This document shows positions 1 through 8,034 of a stretch of 64,000 bases of DNA, one piece after another (the stretch's first letter is position 1; the number at the start of each line of letters is the position of its first letter). The position numbers and the translations under genes were made by a program. This DNA is from Metabacillus rhizolycopersici (GTDB taxonomy: Bacteria > Bacillota > Bacilli > Bacillales > Bacillaceae), in assembly GCF_020075705.1 (NCBI RefSeq), contig NZ_JAIQUM010000018.1, positions 9,285 to 73,284 on the forward strand, read 5' to 3'. The notes beneath the pieces are model-generated. The model was not told the origin of the DNA. It did no database searches and saw nothing but the letters and a program-made list of their open reading frames with translations.

Positions 1-120
1 TTGCATGAATACTTCATGGGACTCTCGCACTTCAATTGGAAATGTCTGATCATATAATTTCAAAGCATTTTCTAGGTTGCTTAAATGGTCATCTGTTATT
101 TCTCCCCATCTAATTGTCAT
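1..120 (-). CDS. N-terminal part of a probable GNAT acetyltransferase (cut by window edge)
   Basis: Reading leftward from ATG at 118-120, 40 codons run off the window edge without a stop. The start is preceded by an AAAGGGTGGTG ribosome binding site. The protein begins MTIRWGEITDD and continues with ALKLYDQTFP, which resembles the start of small GNAT-type N-acetyltransferases of Bacillus. Only the first 40 residues are visible and no acetyl-CoA motif can be checked, so the family call is tentative. Confidence 0.5.
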   Translation of the reverse strand, partial: MTIRWGEITDDHLSNLENALKLYDQTFPIEVRESHEVFMQ

Positions 121-324
121 AAACGCACCACCCTTTGATTTAATGTTTATCAAAAATAACACATACTCTTAATCATCGATTTAACAATGCTAAAACCGAA
201 AAAAAGACGAAAGATTAAATTCGTCCCGTTATCTATCCTTCTATTTGAATAATGTGCCCATCAAAACGAAACCATTATTTTCATGGTAACTACGTCTTTG
301 GATTATAGCAGCATACTTCTTATT

Positions 325-864
325 TCAGTTCATACTTACCTTTTTATCTAAAACATCATGAACTCGATGTAGCACAATCGCCCCAAGTCCCTGTATAACC
401 GTCTTCACTACCAATTGCCCAATGATTGCTGCCGGAACGGCTTCCCATGGTAAGAAATTTGCACCGATTGGACTTAAGCCAATAATAACAAACACAACAG
501 AATCTAAAAATCCGCCTACTAAACCACTATAGAAAACTCTCAAACTCATCGGCAATTTTAGACGTGAATAGATCTCAGTATCAGTCGTTTCAGCTAATAG
601 AAATGAAATAGCCGAGGCAAAAACAATGATTAATGTATCGCCTAATAAAAAGGAAACGACCGCAGAAAGCAGTAACGCTATTCCAATTAACAAATACGTC
701 TTTTTTCTACCGTATTTGTTTTGGACAAGATCACGAAAAATAAAGGTTGCACCAATTAATAATGTACCCATTGGGACAATAAAAACCCAAAATTTTAACG
801 GCGCGAATGCAGCAGTTATGACGTTTGCTAAAATAATTGAAACTAAATATAATACTATTCTCAT
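325..864 (-). CDS. VUT-family (COG1738, YhhQ-like) queuosine-precursor transporter
   Basis: The 179-residue polytopic membrane protein has about five or six hydrophobic segments and matches the VUT/YhhQ pattern, including the N-terminal PLKFWVFIVPMGTLLIGA region followed by TFIFRDLVQ. Family members import queuosine precursors such as preQ0/preQ1. It is somewhat shorter than E. coli YhhQ (about 220 residues). The ATG has an AGAGG ribosome binding site. A preQ1-I riboswitch with a terminator lies directly upstream, which independently supports a precursor-uptake role. Regulation is most likely transcription termination when preQ1 is plentiful. Confidence 0.85.
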   Translation of the reverse strand: MRIVLYLVSIILANVITAAFAPLKFWVFIVPMGTLLIGATFIFRDLVQNKYGRKKTYLLIGIALLLSAVVSFLLGDTLIIVFASAISFLLAETTDTEIYSRLKLPMSLRVFYSGLVGGFLDSVVFVIIGLSPIGANFLPWEAVPAAIIGQLVVKTVIQGLGAIVLHRVHDVLDKKVSMN

Positions 865-900
865 CTTTACCTCTCACCTTAATCTTTGAATTAAGCCACA

Positions 901-932
901 AAAATAAAAAACAACACCAAAGAGAAGTGTTG
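901..932 (-). terminator. Expression-platform terminator of the preQ1 riboswitch
   Basis: On the minus strand a CAACAC/GTGTTG stem with a nine-base loop is followed by TTTTTTATTTTT. It lies a few bases 3' of the aptamer and about 35 bases before the transporter ATG, the arrangement of a transcriptional off-switch. Confidence 0.85.
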
Positions 933-937
933 CTTCA

Positions 938-971
938 CCTTAGTTTTTTAAAGAGGGTAGCTAGAACCTCT
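938..971 (-). promoter_or_regulatory. preQ1-I riboswitch aptamer
   Basis: On the minus strand the segment reads AGAGGTTCTAGCTACCCTCT followed by TTAAAAAACTAAGG. This is the compact preQ1-I consensus: a P1 stem AGAGG/CCTCT, a conserved loop beginning TTCTAGC, and an A-rich tail ending in CTAAGG that forms the pseudoknot. An intrinsic terminator and then the VUT transporter gene follow. The match to the known consensus is close to exact. Confidence 0.93.
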
Positions 972-1090
972 ACCGCTTATAGCGGATATTATCATTTACT
1001 AGCGTAATAATACCTCATTTTTCGACAAATTGCTATTCGAATGAATGATTTAGGGCAATTTTGAAAACATTTGAACAAAAGAACTGAAGC

Positions 1091-1126
1091 TGGATTTCGT
1101 GCGCTTATCCATAGTCCAAGAATTTT
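1091..1126. repeat. Remnant of repeat A tail
   Basis: TGGATTTCGTGCGCTTATCC followed by ATAGTCCAAGAA is almost the same as the tail of repeat A copy 2 (11035-11066). The rest of the element is absent, so this is a decayed copy in the intergenic region before corA. Confidence 0.6.
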
Positions 1127-1253
1127 TGGGTGTATCTGATGTGCTGTTCTATTATTGTTTTTTATAAACATGCAACATCAATGGTTAAGAACCCTTTAAA
1201 CAACAAAAGTGAACTATTTTTGGTTTTCCTAAAGGTTAATAGTAAAAACTAAG

Positions 1254-1282
1254 TTTACAATACCGGGCGTGCAGAGTATGAT
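1254..1282 (+). promoter_or_regulatory. Probable sigma-A promoter of the corA leader transcript
   Basis: TTTACA at 1254-1259 and TATGAT at 1277-1282 are separated by exactly 17 bases, which fits a housekeeping promoter. Transcription would start near 1289. That gives a leader of roughly 200 nt before corA, containing the short ORF and the hairpins described separately. Confidence 0.6.
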
Positions 1283-1326
1283 ATGGAAGTACTTTGAGTT
1301 ATTTGATGGTAAGGAGTTGAGCTTTT

Positions 1327-1455
1327 ATGAGTAGTGGAAGTACCAACGAACCAGAACCCGGATCGATCAAAGAGGAAGTCATTATCAAACCAATCCTCTT
1401 AAGGTTGAATACTGATAAAAATTCAACTCTTTATGTATGGCCGGCCTACTTTTGA
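1327..1455 (+). CDS. 42-codon leader peptide upstream of corA
   Basis: The short ORF starts with ATG, has a strong AAGGAG ribosome binding site at 1311-1316 and ends at TGA 1453-1455. The peptide begins MSSGSTNEPEPGSIKEE and ends LYVWPAYF. Its stop lies only three bases before a hairpin that buries the corA ribosome binding site, so ribosomes finishing the leader could open it. The early acidic/proline run EPEP recalls MgtL of enterobacteria, where such a run destabilises ribosomes at low Mg2+; that parallel is my inference. No homologue is known to me. It could instead be a chance ORF, but the RBS quality and position argue against this. Confidence 0.6.
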   Translation: MSSGSTNEPEPGSIKEEVIIKPILLRLNTDKNSTLYVWPAYF

Positions 1456-1458
1456 TTT

Positions 1459-1477
1459 CCTCCTAAACATGAGGAGG
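1459..1477 (+). promoter_or_regulatory. Hairpin sequestering the corA ribosome binding site
   Basis: CCTCCT at 1459-1464 is perfectly complementary to the AGGAGG Shine-Dalgarno at 1472-1477, with a seven-base loop. Upstream, the strand at 1421-1432 can pair either with 1404-1410 (local hairpin) or with the leader ORF's own Shine-Dalgarno at 1311-1320. The leader could therefore adopt two mutually exclusive folds. The pairing is seen directly; regulation is inferred. Confidence 0.6.
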
Positions 1478-1485
1478 TATTTATT

Positions 1486-2424
1486 ATGAAAAAAATTTAT
1501 TTAACGAATGAGAATGGAATACTTCAAGAAACAACGGACATTAGCAACGGTTGCTGGGTTAACTTAGTATCTCCAACAGAACAAGAAATTCACGAAGTAG
1601 CCGATAAATTGCAAATTCCTTTGGACTTTTTAAAGGACCCGTTAGACGAAGAGGAACGGTCAAGAATTGAAAAGGACGATGACAATATTCTCATCATTGT
1701 CAATATACCTTTAGTAACGAAGGATGAAAATGACATCCCCATTTATGATACGATTCCATTAGGGATGGTTATCACGAACAATTGCTTTATAACGGTATGT
1801 TTAAAGGATAATCCTATTTTTCACTTATTTGTCCAAAATAAAGTAAAACAATTTTTCACATACAAGAAAACAAGATTTTCACTGCAAATTCTCTATTTGA
1901 TGGCAACTACTTTCCTCAAATACCTAAAGCAAATTAGTAAGCAGACAGATACCATCGAGAAGGAACTACATCAATCAATGAAAAATAAAGAGCTATTTTC
2001 CTTGTTGAATTTAGAAAAAAGCTTAGTTTATTTCACTACTTCGTTAAAATCGAACAATATTGTGATGCAGAAAATGTTAAAAAGTAATTATTTAAAAATG
2101 TATGAAGATGACCAGGACTTGCTAGAGGATGTTATTATCGAAAATCAACAAGCCATCGAAATGGCGGAAACACATACATCAATATTAAGTGGTATGATGG
2201 ATGCCTTTGCATCTGTCATTTCAAATAATGTAAACATTGTGATGAAGTTTTTAACCTCCATTACAATTATTATGGCTTTACCGACAATGGTTGCAAGCTT
2301 TTATGGAATGAATGTTCCCATTCCATTTCAAGACTATCCATATTCATTCCTAATTGCCATCATCATCTCTTTTATATTATCAAGTATTACCGCAATCATC
2401 TTCTGGAAAAAGAGGTTCTTTTAA
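1486..2424 (+). CDS. corA: CorA-family magnesium/cobalt transporter
   Basis: The 312-residue protein has the CorA layout: a large acidic cytoplasmic N-terminal domain, a long helical region (about 120-250) and two C-terminal membrane helices. The signature YGMN motif follows the first of these (ASFYGMNVPIP, about residue 272), and the C-terminus is short and basic (WKKRFF). CorA channels carry Mg2+ (also Co2+/Ni2+) inward as pentamers. AGGAGG precedes the ATG by eight bases but is paired in a hairpin. No M-box riboswitch consensus is present upstream; a leader ORF is there instead. Confidence 0.92.
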   Translation: MKKIYLTNENGILQETTDISNGCWVNLVSPTEQEIHEVADKLQIPLDFLKDPLDEEERSRIEKDDDNILIIVNIPLVTKDENDIPIYDTIPLGMVITNNCFITVCLKDNPIFHLFVQNKVKQFFTYKKTRFSLQILYLMATTFLKYLKQISKQTDTIEKELHQSMKNKELFSLLNLEKSLVYFTTSLKSNNIVMQKMLKSNYLKMYEDDQDLLEDVIIENQQAIEMAETHTSILSGMMDAFASVISNNVNIVMKFLTSITIIMALPTMVASFYGMNVPIPFQDYPYSFLIAIIISFILSSITAIIFWKKRFF

Positions 2425-2754
2425 AAATCTAAAAATCATCATTGAGCAAATTTTTGTACGTCATTCTAAGTCGAATGGCGTTTTCTTGTTTCCCATGAAT
2501 CTCCGAGCTGGGGTTTTACTTCCTTTAAAAATGGGATAAAAGAAGTTTGTCTTACAATTGAAGCCAATAAAATGTGTTTTCTACAGGAGCACAAAATGAA
2601 TTTTTTGATTACTAGAAACGAAATTGATACAATAAACGTGTCTAAGAAATTATGTGTTACTTTATACAAATCGATGTCCACTAGGAACAGCTCATCATTT
2701 ATATTTGATTCCATATCGAGGTCAACCAAAATTTAGTAATAAAGGAGAAAAAAC

Positions 2755-3039
2755 ATGTCAAATGCTGATCATGAAATTTTAGTTAATAAAGCCATCGCTA
2801 ATGCCCCTGAGTGGCTAAAATGGGACATTGAAACAATCGTAAAAGATTCAAACAGTAGGATTAGAATAAGTCAGGCAATTTCTGAACTACATGAAAAATA
2901 TACATTTAATTTTACCCATCTTTTTGCAGCGATGGGGCATAATACAGAGTGGATTGTTATCTCTCGTGAAAGATTGAACTTTATTGATAACAATATCGAC
3001 TTAATCCAGTTTATGATTAAGAAAATTCAGCAACAGTAA
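2755..3039 (+). CDS. Small conserved protein of unknown function, copy 1
   Basis: The 94-residue protein has a good AAAGGAG ribosome binding site. It is soluble, without a signal peptide or membrane segment, and appears mainly helical. It shares most of its sequence with the 93-residue protein encoded 500 bases downstream, including NKAI.NAP.WLK at the N-terminus and SRERLNFIDNNIDLIQFMIK at the C-terminus. I do not recognise the family. A strong hairpin terminator at 3247 ends its unit. The tandem paralogy shows it is a real gene. Confidence 0.75.
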   Translation: MSNADHEILVNKAIANAPEWLKWDIETIVKDSNSRIRISQAISELHEKYTFNFTHLFAAMGHNTEWIVISRERLNFIDNNIDLIQFMIKKIQQQ

Positions 3040-3246
3040 ATAGATTTAACACAAAACCTTATGCACTTCATACTTAACGAGCATTTCACTCATTTACATA
3101 CATAATAATCGTTGGATTATTTCCAAACTGAAAAGGGATTAGGAATGGTAGGCAGGTCGAAACTTGCATCCTCCTCCTTATATCCCCTTTCATCACCTTT
3201 GCTTAAGAATGCAATGGACATAAAAACAAGGACGTCATCATGAAAA
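3040..3246. other. Intergenic stretch with an extended imperfect hairpin
   Basis: No gene is visible. Around 3131-3193 a long imperfect stem can form (GAAAAGGGAT with the complement at the far end), capped by GCAGGTCGAAACTTGC. This could be a structured 3' UTR of the small-protein mRNA. The pairing is visible but its function is unknown. Confidence 0.3.
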
Positions 3247-3286
3247 ATAGATTACTACTCTTCTCCTGTAGTAATCTATCTTTTTA
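3247..3286 (+). terminator. Intrinsic terminator after small-protein copy 1
   Basis: A perfect 12-bp stem (ATAGATTACTAC paired with GTAGTAATCTAT) with a nine-base loop is followed by CTTTTTATCTT. It separates the two paralogous small genes into independent transcription units. Confidence 0.85.
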
Positions 3287-3555
3287 TCTTCCTATCACAC
3301 ATCGTTCCTATTTTCCAGAAATACCTTCATTCGGAAAATCCATAAAAAATATGCCATGCACCCGCAGCGTTTGCACTAGCTTCCAATGTTGTGCTAAACA
3401 ATCGATTTGTTTTGATTGATCGGTATTTAATTGGTACAATAAACTTATCAATTCCTTACATCATAATGATGTATAGTTTCCATTCGTTACAAAATGCATA
3501 ACACGACAGTAAGTTTGCTAAACAACCTATTTTTTTAGTCGAAGGAGAATTCAAC

Positions 3556-3837
3556 ATGTCAAACGAAGAATATGAAGTTTTAGTTAATAAAGCCATTGAT
3601 AATGCCCCAAACTGGTTAAAAGCTGATGTTGAAATGATTGTAGAAGATGCAAATAGTAACAATAGAATAAGTTATGTGATTTCTGAGCTTTATAAAAGAT
3701 ACACGTTCAATTTCACACATCTTTTTGCTGCGATGAATCAAAATTCCGAATGGACAATTACGTCACGTGAAAGATTAAACTTTATCGATAACAATATCGA
3801 CTTAATCCAGTTTATGATTAAGAGAGTTCAACTATAA
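3556..3837 (+). CDS. Small conserved protein of unknown function, copy 2
   Basis: The 93-residue protein is closely related along its whole length to the one at 2755-3039, differing mostly by conservative changes. It starts at ATG after a GAAGGAG ribosome binding site. It is acidic, helical and lacks export signals. The tail SRERLNFIDNNIDLIQFM is identical in both copies, which marks it as the functionally constrained part. Copy 2 has its own upstream region, so the pair arose by tandem duplication of a complete unit. The family is unrecognised. Confidence 0.75.
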   Translation: MSNEEYEVLVNKAIDNAPNWLKADVEMIVEDANSNNRISYVISELYKRYTFNFTHLFAAMNQNSEWTITSRERLNFIDNNIDLIQFMIKRVQL

Positions 3838-3938
3838 GAGCTATATCTATAAAAAAGAACGGTTTATTTTTCTATAAATTTCCAATATGGATAGGTTGAG
3901 GTTTACTCTTCCTGCCCTTTTTTATGCCATTTTGCTAA

Positions 3939-4104
3939 TTAAGAAAAGCGCAAGCGCCTTGATCAGCAAAATGGCAAATAAGACGCTCTTGAATAGAAAG
4001 TGTTTTTTACCTTCAATTCAAGAGTGACTTAGACCCAAGAGGGGCTAGGACGCTTGCGCTGGACAATTCTCGAAGCCTAAACTTATAAATTTTGATATTA
4101 TAAA
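3939..4104. repeat. Dispersed repeat A, copy 1 (GCGCAAGCGCC type)
   Basis: The segment opens AAAGCGCAAGCGCC, contains an inner hairpin (CTCTTGAAT ... ATTCAAGAG around a conserved GAATAGAA...CCTTCAATT core), then GACTTAGACC and GAGGGGCTAGGACGCTTGCG, and ends in an AT-rich tail. The ends are mutually complementary. Near-identical copies lie at 10931 and 62899, with a decayed one at 23582. An extra 11-bp inverted repeat (GCCATTTTGCT/AGCAAAATGGC) straddles its left edge. Confidence 0.85.
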
Positions 4105-4135
4105 AAATGTCGCAACTAAAATGTAGCTGCGACAT
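4101..4135 (-). terminator. Terminator of the chromate transporter operon
   Basis: On the minus strand the stem ATGTCGCA/TGCGACAT is followed by TTTTTTATAAT, about 25 bases past the last chrA stop. The T-run overlaps the end of repeat A copy 1. Confidence 0.8.
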
Positions 4136-4160
4136 CGATGGTTCCTACTAATGCTTCCGA

Positions 4161-4691
4161 TTAAGACAAAAATAACGCTCCATAACCCATTGCCCCGATA
4201 ATAACAAAAGCTGGATGGACCTTCCACTTTTCTAATAAGAAAAAACTAACAATTATTAAGATGAGCGTTTGCCATGTTCCCGTATCTTTATACGATGTAA
4301 AAAAGAAATTAAATGCCATTACCCCTAATAATACTGCAATCACTGGTCTAATAAAATTTGTCATTCTTTTTACCTTTGGTGATTCCTTGTATTTATATAA
4401 AAAACTTAAGAGTGCAATCATTAAAATGAGTGATGGTGCGACTGTAGCAAAAACCCCAACAAACCCTCCTAATACACCAGCTTGCTGATAGCCAATATAC
4501 CCAGCCATCTTTGTTGCAATCGGGCCTGGAAGTGCATTTCCTAGAGCTAATACTTCACTGAATTCATTTAGATTCATCCAACCATATCGATCGACAACCT
4601 CATTTTCTATTAAAGGGATCGAAGCAGGACCACCTCCGTAACCTAAAATTCCTGGAATGAAAAAGGCTAAGAATAGTTCCCAATAAATCAC
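4161..4691 (-). CDS. chrA: Chromate transporter, short-chain CHR family, subunit 2
   Basis: The 176-residue membrane protein carries the CHR signatures GYGGGPASIPLIE and LGNALPGPIATKMAGYIGY near the N-terminus, followed by four or five hydrophobic segments. Short CHR proteins function in pairs and export chromate by proton/anion exchange. Its ATG overlaps the stop of the preceding paralogue by four bases, indicating translational coupling. An intrinsic terminator follows. Confidence 0.9.
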   Translation of the reverse strand: MIYWELFLAFFIPGILGYGGGPASIPLIENEVVDRYGWMNLNEFSEVLALGNALPGPIATKMAGYIGYQQAGVLGGFVGVFATVAPSLILMIALLSFLYKYKESPKVKRMTNFIRPVIAVLLGVMAFNFFFTSYKDTGTWQTLILIIVSFFLLEKWKVHPAFVIIGAMGYGALFLS

Positions 4692-5263
4692 GTTGCATCC
4701 TCCCTTTTTGTCTCCCCTACTTCTTCTGCTGGTTTATCCTTTTTTAAGATTGCAGCAAGCAGCAGACCTATAATTAATATCGCAGGGTGTAATCCAGCTA
4801 TTTCCATTAATGAAAAACTTAAAGCAATCAAAATAATCGCCTTTCCCCATCCGAGAGATGCTTTTGATTTTTTAAAAAAATCCCATGTTAACACAGCCAA
4901 CATCACTCCAACAACCGGTACAACTGCAGCAGTCATCCCCTGTACCCATGGTAACTCTCTAATAGAAGAGATTGTTGTTAATAATACAATCATTAAGATA
5001 ATGGTCGGGAGAATCGTTGAAAGTGTTGCATTAATCAATCCGATAATCCCTGCTACTCGGTACCCAATATACCCCGCCATTTTTGTTGCAATTGGTCCCG
5101 GTAATGTATTTCCCAAAGCTAGGATGTCTGCAAATTCATCATCATTCATCCATTTATACTTTTCAACGACTTCCTTATGTACAAGCGGAATGGACGAAGG
5201 TCCACCACCATAGCCCAACATCCCAACCCGAAAGAATGCTAAAAATAATTGAAGCTGTTTCAT
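4688..5263 (-). CDS. chrA: Chromate transporter, short-chain CHR family, subunit 1
   Basis: This is the first gene of a two-gene chr operon. The protein from ATG at 5261-5263 (MKQLQLFLAFFRVGMLG) has about 191 residues and carries GYGGGPSSIPLV and LGNTLPGPIATKMAGYIGY. A longer in-frame start at 5326 also has a plausible RBS, but it adds a polar segment not typical of the family, so I prefer the internal ATG. Together with the next gene it resembles the B. subtilis ywrB-ywrA pair. The native substrate may be chromate or sulfate-like oxyanions. Confidence 0.88.
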   Translation of the reverse strand: MKQLQLFLAFFRVGMLGYGGGPSSIPLVHKEVVEKYKWMNDDEFADILALGNTLPGPIATKMAGYIGYRVAGIIGLINATLSTILPTIILMIVLLTTISSIRELPWVQGMTAAVVPVVGVMLAVLTWDFFKKSKASLGWGKAIILIALSFSLMEIAGLHPAILIIGLLLAAILKKDKPAEEVGETKREDAT

Positions 5264-5388
5264 CCTATCAACCTTTTCTACATATTTTACAAAAGTACTA
5301 CTGAATGGTGAACATCGATTATCCATTCTTATGTCCTTACCAATATGATCTTTTGCAATAGTTCTTTTTTATCTACTTCGCTTTCTCG

Positions 5389-6807
5389 CTATATCTTTTT
5401 CAATATTTTTTGACCTGTTTGTGCCTCGATAAATGCTATTTCCCCTTCTAATAATGGAAAACTCGGAACATATGTCAATGTATAATGTGATTCGTGATTT
5501 TCTAAATATTCCTGCGTCCATTCAAGCTTAATCGTAAATGCACGTTGATAAATTTCTTTGGTCTCGACTTCTGTGATTGCTGGCTGAGTGTTAACGCTGA
5601 CTAAGAGTTCGGGATCTAGTCCTGGGCTCATATAATGATCAATCTTCCCAGTTGTCCGATTAACACTTATCATCGCTGCCCCAACTCTAATCGGTATCTC
5701 TTTATGAAAAACACGAAACTCATAGTGGAAATGGTTGCTTCCTTCCTCATTACCTTCTTTTGCTACCACTAAACGGAAAATTTGATTTGCTAAAGGGTAG
5801 AGATGAAATAACATTTGAAGGGCCAACTCTTTGCATTCCAAATAATCAAGCAACAAATTCCCTTTTCGGTTAAGAAATGAATACATACTATGTAGATTAC
5901 CAGATTCATTGTCATGCATCAATTTCAAAGTGTAATCATTTCTTCGATGGAAAAATCCATCTATTGTTAAATCATCCTGTAGCTCACTGCTTCCAGCTTT
6001 TGTCCTCCAGACACTTCCAGTAACATTTCCTAAATCTACTTCACGAATTTTTTCAAACGATTGCTCATCAAAGCCTATTAAGTCATTAAGTTGTTCTTGA
6101 TTTTCTTTAGGACGAAAAATACATTCAAGTGATTCACTTCTTTCATCTTCTTCATCATCACTATACTCGTCCCTATGTCCATCAGCTGGATAAGAATAAA
6201 ATGGAAGTGAAGGCTCATATACGAGATGTAGCTGACTATCACCATCAACATATAATTCACTGCTGATTTCTGTAATTTGCAAGTCCATGTTTAGTTCTGT
6301 CAAAAATTTCTCCTTTATCACTTCTTTTTCAACAAGCATTTCAGGGTATTGGATATTTATAGCTTCTCCATAATAACGAAATTCGGTGATTTCTCCTGAT
6401 TTGGCTATAGTAAGGAAAAAACCTGAAAAAGGAAGAGGTAATTCAAGCGCCATCGAGACATACGAAAGCCTGTAAGTCCCTTCCTCGAGCTGATTCCATT
6501 TTTCAAGAGTGAATTGATTTTCTGCATATGGATAGTGATGATTTACGAATTCTAAAGCTCTTTTTTTCAATTGTTCCTCTGAAAAATTTGAAAATCCCTT
6601 TTTAGTAGACCATACATCTCTACTTAAATTCAGCAAACTCCCATCATTAGCAAGCTCAATCCAAATTCCAAGCTCCTCGCTCTCTTTCTTCTTCCATGCG
6701 AAAACGGCAACCCCTGCATCTTGATTATAATCCTCAATCTCCGCTTCATACTCATCATCTACATGTCCGATTTGCAATGCGATCACTCTTAATTCGTCTA
6801 TTGACAT
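5389..6807 (-). CDS. YcdB/YcdC-repeat domain protein
   Basis: The roughly 472-residue acidic protein has no signal peptide or membrane helix. It appears to hold repeated beta-rich modules of the YcdB/YcdC (DUF4901, PepSY-like) type, seen in recurrent stretches such as ALEFVNHHYP, ALQMLFHLYP and a C-terminal TYVPSFPLLEGEI segment. Biochemical function is unknown; related proteins are often extracytoplasmic, but this one looks cytoplasmic. I choose ATG 6807 over GTG 6822, because the latter directly abuts AGGAGA and leaves no RBS spacing. Confidence 0.6.
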   Translation of the reverse strand: MSIDELRVIALQIGHVDDEYEAEIEDYNQDAGVAVFAWKKKESEELGIWIELANDGSLLNLSRDVWSTKKGFSNFSEEQLKKRALEFVNHHYPYAENQFTLEKWNQLEEGTYRLSYVSMALELPLPFSGFFLTIAKSGEITEFRYYGEAINIQYPEMLVEKEVIKEKFLTELNMDLQITEISSELYVDGDSQLHLVYEPSLPFYSYPADGHRDEYSDDEEDERSESLECIFRPKENQEQLNDLIGFDEQSFEKIREVDLGNVTGSVWRTKAGSSELQDDLTIDGFFHRRNDYTLKLMHDNESGNLHSMYSFLNRKGNLLLDYLECKELALQMLFHLYPLANQIFRLVVAKEGNEEGSNHFHYEFRVFHKEIPIRVGAAMISVNRTTGKIDHYMSPGLDPELLVSVNTQPAITEVETKEIYQRAFTIKLEWTQEYLENHESHYTLTYVPSFPLLEGEIAFIEAQTGQKILKKI

Positions 6808-6955
6808 ATCATTTTCACCCACTCTCCTATTTAACCTCTTACACTTACACTTCGAGATTGAAGTTTCTTATCCACTATTATCTAGTTTAACATTATTTGG
6901 ACCTTTCCCAATTATGTATTCCCACATATAATTACTTGCTGGGAGGTGCAAATGA

Positions 6956-7909
6956 ATGGCTGAAATAAAACAATTTATCTTCTTTGACTTTGAAATGCTC
7001 TGTTCTGACAAAGGTATGGCTTTTGAACATATGGAGGCCATTCGTTTAGGCGCTGTAAAATATGATCTTGAAACAGAAAGCATTTCATATTTTGATCGAT
7101 TTATCCGACCTGAAAATCGTGAGCCTCTATCAGATTTTTGTAAATCATTAACTCAGATAGAAGATAGTAATTTAGTTGATGCAAGTGATTTTAAAGTCGT
7201 CTTTGATGATTTTCTAGTATGGGTTGGTGGAGTGAAAAAATCTCGTTATTTTTCTTGGTCTCCTAGCGATTTGTCACGATTGAAAATTGATGCAGAAAAA
7301 CACGGTCTTCCATTTCGTACCATTGATAAGATTAAAAAGCGTTACATTGATTTTCAAGCTATTTTTAATAAAAGAGTGGCGAAGGGAAATATTTCTGTTG
7401 AAGATGCACTGACTTTATATGGAATGGAATTTATCGGAGAAAAACATAACCCGATGTATGATGCCTATAACACTTTACGAATCTATTTAAGCTTTTTAAA
7501 TGAGCCCGTGCAATCCGATTTGATTATGCTAAAGCGATTCATTTTTGAAGAAGAAGTCCCACTCGAAACGGATCAAATAAATTTGAACTTGAACAATTAT
7601 ATAAGACAAGATGCGGCATTAATAACTGGACAATTACGGGAAGTATCTCGAATGAGAAACGCTAAAAAATTACTAAAACCCGTTAGAAGAATCGTTGAAA
7701 AATATGAAAATGTCCTAATTAATCGCTCTGGATTATTTTCTGAGGAGAATGTTTTACAAGCAAGCATTTTAGTAACTTTTTATCACGAGTTACAATTTTC
7801 ATATAATGAACATTTCTCGTATTCTTCTAAAATTATTCTTTTCGATGAATACATGTTCCAACCATTAAAACAGCTTGCTATGAAGAAAAGTTTGAAAGCA
7901 AGCGAATAA
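6956..7909 (+). CDS. DEDDh-type 3'-5' exonuclease family protein
   Basis: The 317-residue protein has an N-terminal DnaQ-like exonuclease fold. The DxE metal motif is in IFFDFEM (D11, E13), a middle aspartate lies in SPSDLSRLKIDA, and H and D of the last motif are in KHNPMYDAYNTL (about 160-167). The C-terminal third is helical and of unknown role. It resembles KapD/Exo-III-epsilon-like proteins of Bacillus. GGGAGGTG precedes the ATG by seven bases. It may act on RNA or DNA ends; the substrate cannot be read from sequence. Confidence 0.75.
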   Translation: MAEIKQFIFFDFEMLCSDKGMAFEHMEAIRLGAVKYDLETESISYFDRFIRPENREPLSDFCKSLTQIEDSNLVDASDFKVVFDDFLVWVGGVKKSRYFSWSPSDLSRLKIDAEKHGLPFRTIDKIKKRYIDFQAIFNKRVAKGNISVEDALTLYGMEFIGEKHNPMYDAYNTLRIYLSFLNEPVQSDLIMLKRFIFEEEVPLETDQINLNLNNYIRQDAALITGQLREVSRMRNAKKLLKPVRRIVEKYENVLINRSGLFSEENVLQASILVTFYHELQFSYNEHFSYSSKIILFDEYMFQPLKQLAMKKSLKASE

Positions 7910-8034
7910 AAGGGAAACACAAAATATCGACTTTTCGATTATTTGAGTCTCCCTTATCTTAGTAACTGTTTGTACTTTCTTCACTGAAGGTAATCCCAGT
8001 TTTTCACAAGTACTGATTAGCCCAATCTACTATT

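Noticed and set aside
1289..1485. M-box (Mg2+) riboswitch before corA
   Set aside because: The conserved M-box core segments are missing; the leader instead holds a short ORF and an RBS hairpin.
2466..2729. 87-codon minus-strand open frame
   Set aside because: No RBS or similarity; it lies in the gap between corA and the small-protein gene.
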